Shown here: one piece after another, positions 6,669 to 13,243 of the stretch
Layout of the letters: each line of letters begins with the position of its first letter
How positions within the stretch are numbered: the stretch's first letter is position 1
DNA from: JAXHUH01 sp034211175
GTDB taxonomy: Bacteria; Actinomycetota; Acidimicrobiia; Acidimicrobiales; CAIXPF01
Direction: 5' to 3'
Assembly: GCA_034211175.1 (NCBI GenBank)
Contig: JAXHUH010000324.1
Span: 1 to 13,243, forward strand
Length of the DNA: 13,243 bases
Position numbers and translations under genes: made by a program
Notes under the pieces: generated by a model
The model's input: the letters and a program-made list of their open reading frames with translations, nothing else
Told to the model about the DNA's origin: nothing
The model's database searches: none

Positions 6669-6980
6669 TCAGCCCCTGCTGATCCCGGTGATCTCGATCA
6701 TGTCGTACTTCTGCCGATGGCCCCAGCGCTTGCGCTGGTTGGACTTGTTCTTGTACCTGAAGCCCGTGACCTTCGGCCCCTTGGTCTGCCCGACGATGCG
6801 GGCGGTGACCGTGGCGCCGGCCAGCTGCTCGGCAGTTGAGAGAACGGTGTCGCCGTCGACAACCATGACCGGGGTGAGCGAGAGCTCGGCGTCGGCCTCC
6901 TGGCCGAGGAGCTCGACCTGGAGCTGCTCGCCCTCGGCCACCCGGTACTGCTTGCCGCCGGTCTGGATGACTGCGTACAT
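6669..6980 (-). CDS. rplU: 50S ribosomal protein L21
   Basis: A 103-residue L21, an rRNA-binding large-subunit protein. MYAVIQTGGKQYRV at the N-terminus and GFRYKNKSNQRKRWGHRQ plus YDMIEITGI at the C-terminus are the family hallmarks. Length is normal. No Shine-Dalgarno precedes the ATG; instead a TAGTGT box lies 9 bases upstream, so a very short leader or leaderless message is possible. It heads the rplU-rpmA pair, 113 bases after the RNase gene. Confidence 0.98.
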   Translation of the reverse strand: MYAVIQTGGKQYRVAEGEQLQVELLGQEADAELSLTPVMVVDGDTVLSTAEQLAGATVTARIVGQTKGPKVTGFRYKNKSNQRKRWGHRQKYDMIEITGISRG

Positions 6981-6989
6981 AGGGGTTCT

Positions 6990-6995
6990 ACACTA
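6990..6995 (-). promoter_or_regulatory. Candidate -10 box for rplU-rpmA
   Basis: On the minus strand TAGTGT (fits TAnnnT) ends 9 bases before the rplU ATG, in the only AT-richer stretch of the gap. The -35 region is not recognisable. It implies that rplU-rpmA can be transcribed apart from the RNase gene. Confidence 0.4.
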
Positions 6996-7001
6996 GCCGG
7001 T

Positions 7002-7041
7002 CCGCGGGGCGCGTGTGCGCGTTACGTGTCACGTCCCGCGG
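7002..7041 (-). other. Nested inverted repeats upstream of rplU
   Basis: CCGCGGG (7002-7008) and CCCGCGG (7035-7041) form an outer 7-bp stem. Between them lie GCGC-gtgt-GCGC (7009-7020) and the near-perfect palindrome ACGTG-t-CACGT (7024-7034). This could be a branched RNA structure in read-through transcripts from the RNase gene, an operator, or chance in GC-rich DNA. Confidence 0.3.
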
Positions 7042-7093
7042 CCGGCCAAGCGTTCTCCCGGCGAGGCGGTCGGCCGATCGGGCCGTCGGCCGC

Positions 7094-9103
7094 TCAGGTG
7101 TCCTCGCCGATGAGCTCCTCGTCGAACTCGAGGCCGCGACCGCCACAGGCCGGGCACGTGTGGGACACACCCTCGAGCAGGCCCTCGCCGATCCGCTTGC
7201 GGGTCATCTCGACCAGGCCGAGCTCGGAGATGTCGAACACCTGGGTCCGGGTCTTGTCCCTGGCCAGCGCCTCGCGGAACACCCGGATGGTCTCCTCGCG
7301 GTTCTCGCGGATCTCCATGTCGACGAAGTCGATCACGATGATCCCGCCGATGTCGCGCAGGCGGAGCTGGCGGGCGATCTCCTCGGCCGCCTCCAGGTTG
7401 TTGCGGTAGACCGTCTCCTCGAGGCTCTTCGAGCCGACGTTCTTGCCGGTGTTGACGTCGATGACCGTCAACGCCTCGGTGTGGTCGATGATCAGCGACC
7501 CGCCCGAGGGCAGCCAGACCTTGCGGTCGAGCGCCTTCTGGAGCTGCTCGTGGACGTGGAACCGCTCGAAGAGGCTCAGCTTCTCCTTCGAGCGGTCGTA
7601 GAGCTGCACCCGGTCGGCCAGCGCCGGCGTGATGCTCTTGACGTAGTCGAGCATCTCGGCGTGCAGGGCGGGGTCGTCGATCATGACGCCCCGGTAGTCC
7701 TTGTTGAACTCCTCGCGGATCACCCGCAGCGCCATGTCGGGCTCGGTGTAGAGCAGCGACGGCGCGGAGGACTTCTGGGCCAGGCGCTCGATGGCGTGCC
7801 ACTGCTCGACGAGGCGGGTGACGTCGCGCTCGATCTCGGTCGCCGTGATGCCCTCGGCCGCGGTGCGGACGATGAGGCCGTGCTCCGGCGGCTTGACCCG
7901 GTCGAGGATGGTCCGCAGGCGCTTGCGCTCGGTGTCGGGCAGGCGCTTCGAGATCCCGTACGTCTTGCTGTTCGGGATCAGGACGACGAACCGGCCGGGC
8001 AGCGACACCTCCTGGGTGAGGCGTGCGCCCTTGTGCGCGATCGGGTTCTTCGTGACCTGGCAGATGATGCTCTGGCGGGGCCGCAGCATCTGCTCGATGC
8101 GGACGTTGCCGCCCTCCTCGACGTCCTCGGGGTCGTAGTGGACGTCGCCGCGGTAGAGCACCGCGTTCTTGGGCGTGCCGATGTCGACGAACGCCGCCTC
8201 CATCCCGGGCAGGACGTTCTGGACCCGACCCAGGTACACGTTGCCGTGGATCTGGGAGACGTTGTCGCTCGGGTGGGAGACGTAGTGCTCGATCAGGTGG
8301 CGGCCCTCCAGGACGGCGATCTGGATCGCCTTCTCCTGGACGTGGACGCACATCATGTAGCGCCCGACGGGCCGTCCCTTGCGCTCCCGGCCCTTCCGCT
8401 TGGCCAGGACGTCGTCGTCGAGCTCGATCGGGTCGTCGTCGACGCGGGCCTGGACCGGCTCGTGCTTCGGCTTGCCGCTCCGGGCCTTCGACTGCTTGCG
8501 GCCCCCACGGCCGCCCCGACCGCCGCGCCGGCGCCGGCGCTTGCCGTCGCCGTCGCCGCCGGACGACGAGGAGCCTCCCGAGCGCGACTGCCCGGAACCG
8601 CCGCCAGCGTCGTCGTCGCCGGCGTCGCTGTCGTCGTCGCCGTCCTCCGGCGCCGGCTTGGTGTCGCCGATGCGGGGCTTGCGGACGAGCGAGCGCTCGG
8701 CCGCCTCCTTCGACTTGGGCCGACCCTCGATGGCGCGATCGGGCAACTCGGGGTTGCGCTCGCCGTCGCCGTCGCCGTCGCCGTCGTCGGCGGAGTCGCC
8801 GTGCTCGCCGGAGGCCTCCCCGGAGGCGCTGCGGCCCGACCGGTTGCGGTTCCGGCCGCCGCGCGAGCCGCGGCGGCGCCGGCCCCGCCCCTCGCCCTTG
8901 GTCCGGTTGTCGTCGTCGGACCCGGTCACCTGACCGTTGTCGGACGCCTCACCGTTGGACGACGGGGCGCCGTCGGATTCCCGAGTGTCGGGTTCGCGGT
9001 TGTCGGGTCTCCCAGCGGCCGGTCCCTTCGCATTCGGGTCCGGCGGCTGATTCTCAGCAGAGCCCTCCTGGGGCGTCGAGCCCCTGCTCTGTGTGTCGGA
9101 CAT
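7094..9103 (-). CDS. rne: Ribonuclease E/G family endoribonuclease
   Basis: A 669-residue single-strand-specific endoribonuclease for rRNA processing and mRNA decay. Residues 1 to about 245 are low-complexity: acidic Gly/Asp runs alternate with Arg/Gly-rich patches (about 73-93 and 188-206). The catalytic core follows: an S1-like region (IHGNVYLGRVQNVLPGMEAAFVDIG, about 286-310, to 360), then the DNase I-like part with metal ligands Asp549 (TVIDVNTGK) and Asp592 (IIVIDFVDM). The zinc-link motif CPAC (Cys650, Cys653) comes just before the end, with no C-terminal scaffold after it. The core is as in RNase G, but the N-terminal extension resembles actinobacterial RNase E. The ATG at 9103 has AGAAGGG nine bases upstream. 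It starts 15 bases after the DUF2344 stop and is probably in its operon. Confidence 0.95.
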   Translation of the reverse strand: MSDTQSRGSTPQEGSAENQPPDPNAKGPAAGRPDNREPDTRESDGAPSSNGEASDNGQVTGSDDDNRTKGEGRGRRRRGSRGGRNRNRSGRSASGEASGEHGDSADDGDGDGDGERNPELPDRAIEGRPKSKEAAERSLVRKPRIGDTKPAPEDGDDDSDAGDDDAGGGSGQSRSGGSSSSGGDGDGKRRRRRGGRGGRGGRKQSKARSGKPKHEPVQARVDDDPIELDDDVLAKRKGRERKGRPVGRYMMCVHVQEKAIQIAVLEGRHLIEHYVSHPSDNVSQIHGNVYLGRVQNVLPGMEAAFVDIGTPKNAVLYRGDVHYDPEDVEEGGNVRIEQMLRPRQSIICQVTKNPIAHKGARLTQEVSLPGRFVVLIPNSKTYGISKRLPDTERKRLRTILDRVKPPEHGLIVRTAAEGITATEIERDVTRLVEQWHAIERLAQKSSAPSLLYTEPDMALRVIREEFNKDYRGVMIDDPALHAEMLDYVKSITPALADRVQLYDRSKEKLSLFERFHVHEQLQKALDRKVWLPSGGSLIIDHTEALTVIDVNTGKNVGSKSLEETVYRNNLEAAEEIARQLRLRDIGGIIVIDFVDMEIRENREETIRVFREALARDKTRTQVFDISELGLVEMTRKRIGEGLLEGVSHTCPACGGRGLEFDEELIGEDT
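8761..8784 (-). repeat. Hexanucleotide microsatellite in rne
   Basis: Four perfect CGCCGT units (plus-strand reading) encode an alternating Asp-Gly run near residues 107-114 of the RNase N-terminal region. Gain or loss of units would change the linker length without shifting frame. Confidence 0.75.
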
Positions 9104-9112
9104 CGGGACGAT

Positions 9113-9119
9113 CCCTTCT
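9113..9119 (-). promoter_or_regulatory. Ribosome binding site of rne
   Basis: AGAAGGG on the minus strand sits 9 bases before ATG 9103 and overlaps the last base of the DUF2344 stop codon. This is the clearest Shine-Dalgarno site in the operon. Confidence 0.6.
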
Positions 9120-9862
9120 CATGAGGCGCACACCTCCGTGCGCGCCATCGACGGCGGGGCCGGGATCGGCTCCCGTCGCTCGCCGTCGGATTCGATCCAT
9201 TGGTGCAGCCGCATGACCCGGCGCTCCCGGAGGGAGGGCCCGAGGGCGCTGATGAGCTCCGACGGTCGGAGGCTGCGTGGCTGGGTGCCCAGATCGGCGG
9301 TGATGACGACGCCGTCGTTCCGGGCGTCGGTGATCTCCAGGCTGCGCACGAGCGGGCGGATGTCCTCGGTGACGTCCTTGCCCTTGCGCGTTCGGGTGAC
9401 GATCAGCTCGGGGGCCTCGAGCGCCCGGTTGATCGCCTCGTCGAGCTGGGAGATCGACGATTGCGAGCCCATGTCGATCTGCCAGGTGCAGCAGGTGACT
9501 GCCTGCTGCAGGGACACGGCGCCGATGTGGGGGACCACGACGGCCCCGGTGATGTCGACGCCTTCGGGTAGCGCGGGGCTCAGGCGCGCGGGGAGGTCCT
9601 CGATCTCGGCCTGCACACCGTCGATCGCGGGCCCGCCGGAGCCCGGATCGACCTGCAGGTCGACGTCGAGGTATTCGGCGAGGGACTCGTGGCCGACCGA
9701 CAGTGCGAGCCCGAAGTGGACCTTCGGTCGCGGCGAGAACCCCTCGGTGTACGCGATGGGGAGCCGGGCACGCCGCAGCGCGCGCTCCCAGCAGCGGGCG
9801 AGGTCGCGATGGCTGACGAAGCGGACCTTGCCGACCTTGACGAACCGGAAGCGGACGCGCAT
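9119..9862 (-). CDS. DUF2344 / TIGR03936-type radical SAM-associated protein
   Basis: A 247-residue protein of the family found next to, or fused with, the radical SAM protein encoded just upstream. The conserved N-terminus is visible: RVRFRFVKVGKVRFVSHRDL, then a helix with WERALRRARLPIAYTEGFSPRPKVHFG. The molecular function is unknown. Its constant companion and the nearby RNase and ribosomal genes suggest a role in RNA or ribosome modification; that is inference. It starts one base after the upstream stop (TGA-C-ATG), so translation is almost certainly coupled. The C-terminal part, which includes a CTWQ segment and several Arg-rich stretches, shows no motif I recognise. Confidence 0.9.
   Translation of the reverse strand: MRVRFRFVKVGKVRFVSHRDLARCWERALRRARLPIAYTEGFSPRPKVHFGLALSVGHESLAEYLDVDLQVDPGSGGPAIDGVQAEIEDLPARLSPALPEGVDITGAVVVPHIGAVSLQQAVTCCTWQIDMGSQSSISQLDEAINRALEAPELIVTRTRKGKDVTEDIRPLVRSLEITDARNDGVVITADLGTQPRSLRPSELISALGPSLRERRVMRLHQWIESDGERREPIPAPPSMARTEVCAS
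9487..9510. other. Perfect 9-bp inverted repeat inside the DUF2344 gene
   Basis: TGCAGCAGG (9487-9495) and CCTGCTGCA (9502-9510) are perfect complements around a 6-base loop, so a stable mRNA hairpin is possible within the coding region. It encodes LQQAVTCCT and needs no other explanation. Confidence 0.35.
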
Positions 9863-9863
9863 G

Positions 9864-11831
9864 TCAGCCCGTCCCGGCGCGGGGACCGGCCCCGATGGCG
9901 ACGGGGACCGGCTGTGCCCCGCTGACGACGGTCGTCAGGTCCTGGCCCGTGCCCTGGCTGCCCCCGGCCGGCGGTGTCGCCGAGGCGACGATGTGCTCGA
10001 TGCCGTAGCCGGTGCAGGCGCCGCAGTCGTAGCACGGGGTCCAGCGGCAGTCCTCGAGGCCGAGCTCACCGAGCGCGTCCTGCCAGTCCTGCCAGAGGAA
10101 GTCCTTGTGGAGGCCGGCCGAGATGTGGTCCCACGCCAGCGTCTCGTCCTCGGTGCGGTGGCGGTGGACGTAGTCGTCGACCGACAGGCCGTGGGCCGCC
10201 ATCGCCTCGAGCCACAGGTCGAGGTCGAAGCACTCCGACCACTCCTGGAACGTGCCACCGTTGCGCCAGGCGTCCTCGATCACGGCGCCGAGGCGGCGGT
10301 CGCCGCGGCTCATGAGCCCCTCGACGAGGGTGGCCTTCGGGTCGTGCCACTTGAGCTGGACGCCGCGCTCGCGCTTGACCGCGTCGCGCAGGAGCCCGAC
10401 CTTGCGCTGGAGCTCGGTCGTCGTGTTCTGGCCGAACCACTGGAACGGGGTCATCGGCTTGGGCACGAACCCGCCGACGGAGACGGTGACAGACGGGCTG
10501 CGGTGGTACTTCTTGCCGAGCTCGACGCAGTTGCGGGCGAGCTCGGCGATGCCGAGCGTGTCCTCGTCGGTCTCGGTGGGCAGCCCGATCAGGAAGTACA
10601 GCTTCATCCGCCGCCAGCCCTGCGAGTAGGCGCTCTCGACGGCGTCGTAGAGGTCCTGCTCACGGATGAGCTTGTTGATGACCTGGCGCATCCGCCAGGT
10701 GCCGGCCTCGGGGGCGAACGTGAGCCCGGTGCGGCGGGCCTTCTGGATCTCGGCGGCGATGCCGACGGTGAACGCGTCGACCCGCAGGCTCGGCAGCGAC
10801 ACCGACACCTGGCCGCAGTTCGCCGGGTCGGAGACCGTGTCGGAGACGACCTTCTCGATGCCGCTGAAGTCGGCGGTCGACAGTGAGGTCAGCGCGACCT
10901 CGTCGTAGCCGGTGCGCTGGAGGCCCTCGCTGACCATGGTGCGGACCTGGTCGGCAGGGCGCTCCCGCACCGGGCGGGTGATCATCCCGGCCTGGCAGAA
11001 CCGGCAGCCCCGGGTGCAGCCGCGGAACACCTCGACGTTGAGGCGGTCGTGGACCACCTCGGTGAGCGGCACGAGCTGGGTCTTCGGGTACGGCCACTCG
11101 GCGAGGTCGGCGACCGTGCGCTTCTCGACCTCGGCGGGCACGTCAGCGAAGCGGGGCGTGATCGACGTCAGCCGGCCGCCCTCGAACGACGCCTCGTACA
11201 TCGACGGGACGTACACCCCGGGGACCGACGCGAGCCGGCGCAGCAGCTCCTCGCGGGAGCCGGCGGCGGGCCCGGCGGCCTTGTGGCGGTGCACCACCTC
11301 GGTGATCTCCGAGATGACCTCCTCGCCGTCACCGATGACGAACAGGTCGACGAAGTCGGCGAGGGGCTCGGGGTTGTAGGTGCAGTGGCCCCCGGCGGCC
11401 ACGAGGGGGTGGTCGTCACCGCGGTCCGCGCTGCGCACCGGCACACCGGCCAGGTCGACGCAGTTGAGCAGGTTCGTGTAGGTCAGCTCGGCGGACAGGT
11501 TGAACGCCAGGAGGTCGAAGTCGCCCGCCGCGGCGTGGGTGTCGACCGAGAACAGCGGCACCTCGGCGGCCCGCATGTGCTCCTCGAGGTCGACCCAGGG
11601 GGCGTAGGAGCGCTCCGCGACGGCGTCGTCCCGCTCGTTGAGGATCTCGTAGAGGATCTGCAGACCCTGGTTGGGCAGGCCGATCTCGTAGGTGTCGGGG
11701 TACACGAGGAGCCAGGCCACCTTCTCGGCGGCGTGCTCCGGCACGCGTCGTCCACCCTCACACCCGATGTAGCGAGCGGGCTTCTGTACGTGGTCGAGGA
11801 GCGGCTCGAGCTTCGGCCACACACTTTCCAT
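9864..11831 (-). CDS. B12-binding-type radical SAM protein, TIGR03960 family
   Basis: A 655-residue radical SAM protein of unknown substrate. The N-terminal part (to about 180) looks like the cobalamin-binding-type Rossmann domain of this family: VAWLLVYPDTYEIGLPNQGLQ, then FDLLAFNLSAELTYTNLLNC, then FVIGDGEE. The classical DxHxxG cobalamin motif is not apparent. The radical SAM core has CTRGCRFC (Cys272, Cys276, Cys279) for the 4Fe-4S cluster, preceded by NVEVFRG. A C-terminal cysteine group (Cys595, Cys600, Cys603, Cys606; CYDCGAC) could hold an auxiliary cluster or metal. Start ATG 11831 has no Shine-Dalgarno but a TAGCAT box 10 bases upstream. It is first in the run to DUF2344 and rne, in the same direction as rodA upstream. 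Confidence 0.92.
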   Translation of the reverse strand: MESVWPKLEPLLDHVQKPARYIGCEGGRRVPEHAAEKVAWLLVYPDTYEIGLPNQGLQILYEILNERDDAVAERSYAPWVDLEEHMRAAEVPLFSVDTHAAAGDFDLLAFNLSAELTYTNLLNCVDLAGVPVRSADRGDDHPLVAAGGHCTYNPEPLADFVDLFVIGDGEEVISEITEVVHRHKAAGPAAGSREELLRRLASVPGVYVPSMYEASFEGGRLTSITPRFADVPAEVEKRTVADLAEWPYPKTQLVPLTEVVHDRLNVEVFRGCTRGCRFCQAGMITRPVRERPADQVRTMVSEGLQRTGYDEVALTSLSTADFSGIEKVVSDTVSDPANCGQVSVSLPSLRVDAFTVGIAAEIQKARRTGLTFAPEAGTWRMRQVINKLIREQDLYDAVESAYSQGWRRMKLYFLIGLPTETDEDTLGIAELARNCVELGKKYHRSPSVTVSVGGFVPKPMTPFQWFGQNTTTELQRKVGLLRDAVKRERGVQLKWHDPKATLVEGLMSRGDRRLGAVIEDAWRNGGTFQEWSECFDLDLWLEAMAAHGLSVDDYVHRHRTEDETLAWDHISAGLHKDFLWQDWQDALGELGLEDCRWTPCYDCGACTGYGIEHIVASATPPAGGSQGTGQDLTTVVSGAQPVPVAIGAGPRAGTG

Positions 11832-11841
11832 CGTGGTCGAG

Positions 11842-11847
11842 ATGCTA
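11842..11847 (-). promoter_or_regulatory. Candidate -10 box for the radical SAM-DUF2344-rne operon
   Basis: TAGCAT on the minus strand (fits TAnnnT) ends 10 bases before ATG 11831 in an AT-richer patch. The 5' leader would be only a few bases long. No -35 element is clear. Confidence 0.4.
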
Positions 11848-11884
11848 CCGGATCGAATCGCTCCGGACGCGATCCGTCACGCGC

Positions 11885-11910
11885 CGTGACCGCCACACGT
11901 TGCGGTCACG
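11885..11910 (-). terminator. Hairpin after rodA, possible terminator
   Basis: CGTGACCGC and GCGGTCACG form a perfect 9-bp stem with an 8-base loop, about 30 bases past the rodA stop. No T-run follows on the minus strand, so termination may be weak or factor-dependent. It separates rodA from the putative radical SAM promoter. Confidence 0.45.
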
Positions 11911-11940
11911 ACCGACGACGTCGCAGGTCAGGGCGGTTTC

Positions 11941-13098
11941 TCAGATGTAGCGCCGCATGTGCACGTTGAGCACGAGACCGAGCGCGATGAAGAGACTGAT
12001 GGTCGACGAGCCGCCGTAGGACACGAGCGGCAGCGGGATGCCGGTGATCGGCATGATCCCGAGGCTCATACCCACGTTCTGGAAGACCTGGAACACGATG
12101 AGGGCGAGAACCCCCGTGCACAGGAGCGCGCCGAAGGCGTCGCTGGCCATCTGGGCGGCGCGGAGCACCCGCAGAGCGAGCAGCAGGAACGCGCCGAGGA
12201 GGAGCCCGCCGCCGACGAAGCCCAGCTCCTCGCCCACCGCGGTGAAGATGAAGTCGGTCTGCTGCTCGGGTACGAACCCGTTCTGGGTCTGGGGGCCTTC
12301 ACCGAGGCCCTGGCCCAGCATCCCGCCGGTGCCCACGGCGATCTGGGACTGCTCCGCGTTGTAGCGGATGTCGCCGGCGGCGTCGTCGGGCGAGATGAAC
12401 ACGGTCAGCCGGTCGCGCTGGTACTCCTTCAGCACACCCGACGACAGGAGCCCGGCCACGGCGATGAACCCGGCCAGGGCGATCAGGAACAGGTGCAGCG
12501 GCCGAATGCCCGAGACGACCAGCATCGCCGCGCCGACGGCCACGAACACGAGCATCGTGCCGAGGTCGGGCTGGAGCAGGATCAGGGCCATCGGCACCGC
12601 GGCGATGGCGAGCGCGCCCACCAGGCGCACGATCTCGTTCGGCTTCTCGTCCCGTTTGGAGCGGTCGTCCGAGAGGAACGCCGCGAGGGTCACGATCAGC
12701 GCCAGCTTGGCGGGCTCGGAGGGCTGGAACGTGAACGAGCCGAGCGAGAACCAGGCCTGGGCGCCGTTGTTCTCCTCCCCCATGACCAGCACGAGACCCA
12801 ACAGCGCCAACGACAGCAGGTAGAGCACCGGCGCGAACGGGCGCAACCGCCGGTAGTCGACCACGACCGCGACCGAGGCGAGCGCGATCCCCACGGCGAT
12901 GGCCACGAGCTGGCGCTGGACGAACCCGGCGGCGACGTCCTCCCCGCTCGCCTTGGTCGCGCTCCACACCATCACGAGCCCGAAGGTCACGATGACGGCG
13001 ACGAGCAGCATCAGGCTGTAGTCGACGTGGCGGTGCGGTGCCCCGGGGTCGCGGTCGAGCGAGTCGACCGACGCCTGGGAGCGGACGGCGATCGTCAC
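11941..13098 (-). CDS. rodA: RodA, SEDS-family peptidoglycan glycosyltransferase
   Basis: A 385-residue polytopic membrane protein that polymerises lipid II for cell elongation together with a class B PBP. About ten hydrophobic segments run from residue 27 to the end. SEDS landmarks: WFSLGSFTFQPSEPAKLALI (116-135), LLQPDLGTMLVF (174-185), YQRDRLTVFISP (226-237), PEQQTDFIF (277-285) with Asp282 at the position of the essential aspartate, and the C-terminal GIPLPLVSYGGSS (353-365). RodA rather than FtsW is favoured by the DRLTVFISP-to-PEQQTDFIF spacing and the apparent PBP gene just upstream. The start is GTG 13098, overlapping the upstream stop as GTGA, with weak AGGCGG upstream. Translationally coupled. 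Confidence 0.95.
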   Translation of the reverse strand: MTIAVRSQASVDSLDRDPGAPHRHVDYSLMLLVAVIVTFGLVMVWSATKASGEDVAAGFVQRQLVAIAVGIALASVAVVVDYRRLRPFAPVLYLLSLALLGLVLVMGEENNGAQAWFSLGSFTFQPSEPAKLALIVTLAAFLSDDRSKRDEKPNEIVRLVGALAIAAVPMALILLQPDLGTMLVFVAVGAAMLVVSGIRPLHLFLIALAGFIAVAGLLSSGVLKEYQRDRLTVFISPDDAAGDIRYNAEQSQIAVGTGGMLGQGLGEGPQTQNGFVPEQQTDFIFTAVGEELGFVGGGLLLGAFLLLALRVLRAAQMASDAFGALLCTGVLALIVFQVFQNVGMSLGIMPITGIPLPLVSYGGSSTISLFIALGLVLNVHMRRYI

Positions 13099-13243
13099 GA
13101 GCCGTCACCGCCTGCCGCCTGGTCGGTCGAGGCCGCCGGCACCGCGTCGGCCTCGGCACCGTCGTCGGGATCGGGGCCCGCCCCGGCCTGGGCCGTCGTG
13201 GTCGGCGCCGCGGTCGTCGTCGGCGCCTCGGCCACCGTCGTCG
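13095..13243 (-). CDS. C-terminal tail of upstream gene, probably class B PBP (PBP2/MrdA), partial
   Basis: Two leading bases and 48 codons remain open to a TGA at 13097-13095 that overlaps the rodA GTG. The tail is Ala/Pro/Thr/Asp/Gly-rich, with a repeated APTTT motif (APTTTAAPTTTA) and an acidic middle. It has no aromatic residues, as expected for a disordered extracytoplasmic tail. No catalytic domain lies inside the window, so the identity rests on position: a class B penicillin-binding protein very often precedes and overlaps rodA in Actinomycetota. The composition fits, but another secreted or membrane protein is possible. Confidence 0.55.
   Translation of the reverse strand, partial: TTVAEAPTTTAAPTTTAQAGAGPDPDDGAEADAVPAASTDQAAGGDGS

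Noticed and set aside
7066..7093. Intrinsic terminator for rne
   Set aside because: The best pairing on the plus strand relies on G-U pairs that become A-C mismatches on the minus strand, where rne is transcribed, and no T-run follows.
7013..9124. 703-codon open frame on the plus strand opposite rne
   Set aside because: Dominated by Leu/Ala/Val/Asp/Arg runs from antisense reading of a GC-rich gene. It has no family motif, and the opposite strand is clearly RNase E/G.
9093..10886. Plus-strand open frame opposite DUF2344 and the radical SAM gene
   Set aside because: Composition is that of a shadow frame. The minus-strand genes have strong family signatures throughout.
12299..13159. Minus-strand frame overlapping rodA and extending into the upstream gene
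   Set aside because: Arg/Pro-rich shadow of rodA in another frame. The frame ending at 13095 with the GTGA overlap explains the upstream gene better.

Overview
This is a GC-rich (about 70% by eye) bacterial chromosomal segment. Gene content (F420-type luciferase-like oxidoreductase, class III CoA-transferase, an RNase E/G with a long disordered N-terminus), frequent GTG starts and candidate leaderless promoters point to Actinomycetota. An Acidimicrobiia-like lineage is my inference. No mobile element, tRNA, rRNA or CRISPR array is visible. Almost all of the window is ordinary core-genome coding sequence.

Layout, left to right. Positions 1-116 hold one complete and one truncated copy of a palindromic repeat just past the end of a luciferase-like oxidoreductase gene (minus strand, 117-1217). 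Divergent from it is a class III CoA-transferase (plus strand, 1298-2503). It converges on proB (minus, 2521-3609), which lies directly downstream of obg (minus, 3615-4919). A dNTP triphosphohydrolase-like HD gene (plus, 5016-6203) is divergent from obg. After it comes a 203-base gap with two tandem 52-bp palindromic repeats and the rpmA terminator. Then, all on the minus strand: rpmA, rplU, an RNase E/G gene, a DUF2344 gene, a B12-binding-type radical SAM gene, rodA, and the last 48 codons of what is probably the class B penicillin-binding protein partner of RodA.

How the genes relate. The right half (transcribed right to left) runs from cell-wall elongation (PBP tail, RodA), through an uncharacterised radical SAM/DUF2344 pair, into RNA processing (RNase E/G), ribosomal proteins L21 and L27, ribosome-assembly GTPase Obg and glutamate 5-kinase. 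rplU-rpmA-obg-proB is a common actinobacterial block. Here it is split by the oppositely oriented HD-hydrolase gene, and obg has its own likely promoter. The CoA-transferase/luciferase-like pair at the left looks like an unrelated catabolic accessory pair.

The most unusual signal is in the gaps, not the genes. Two intergenic loci carry palindromic units of exactly 52 bp with a shared outer frame (GNTCTGG ... CCAGTTCGG) but different interior stems. At each locus the units are in tandem, 62-64 bp apart, starting 11-15 bases after a stop codon and in the sense orientation of the preceding gene. I do not recognise this repeat family.
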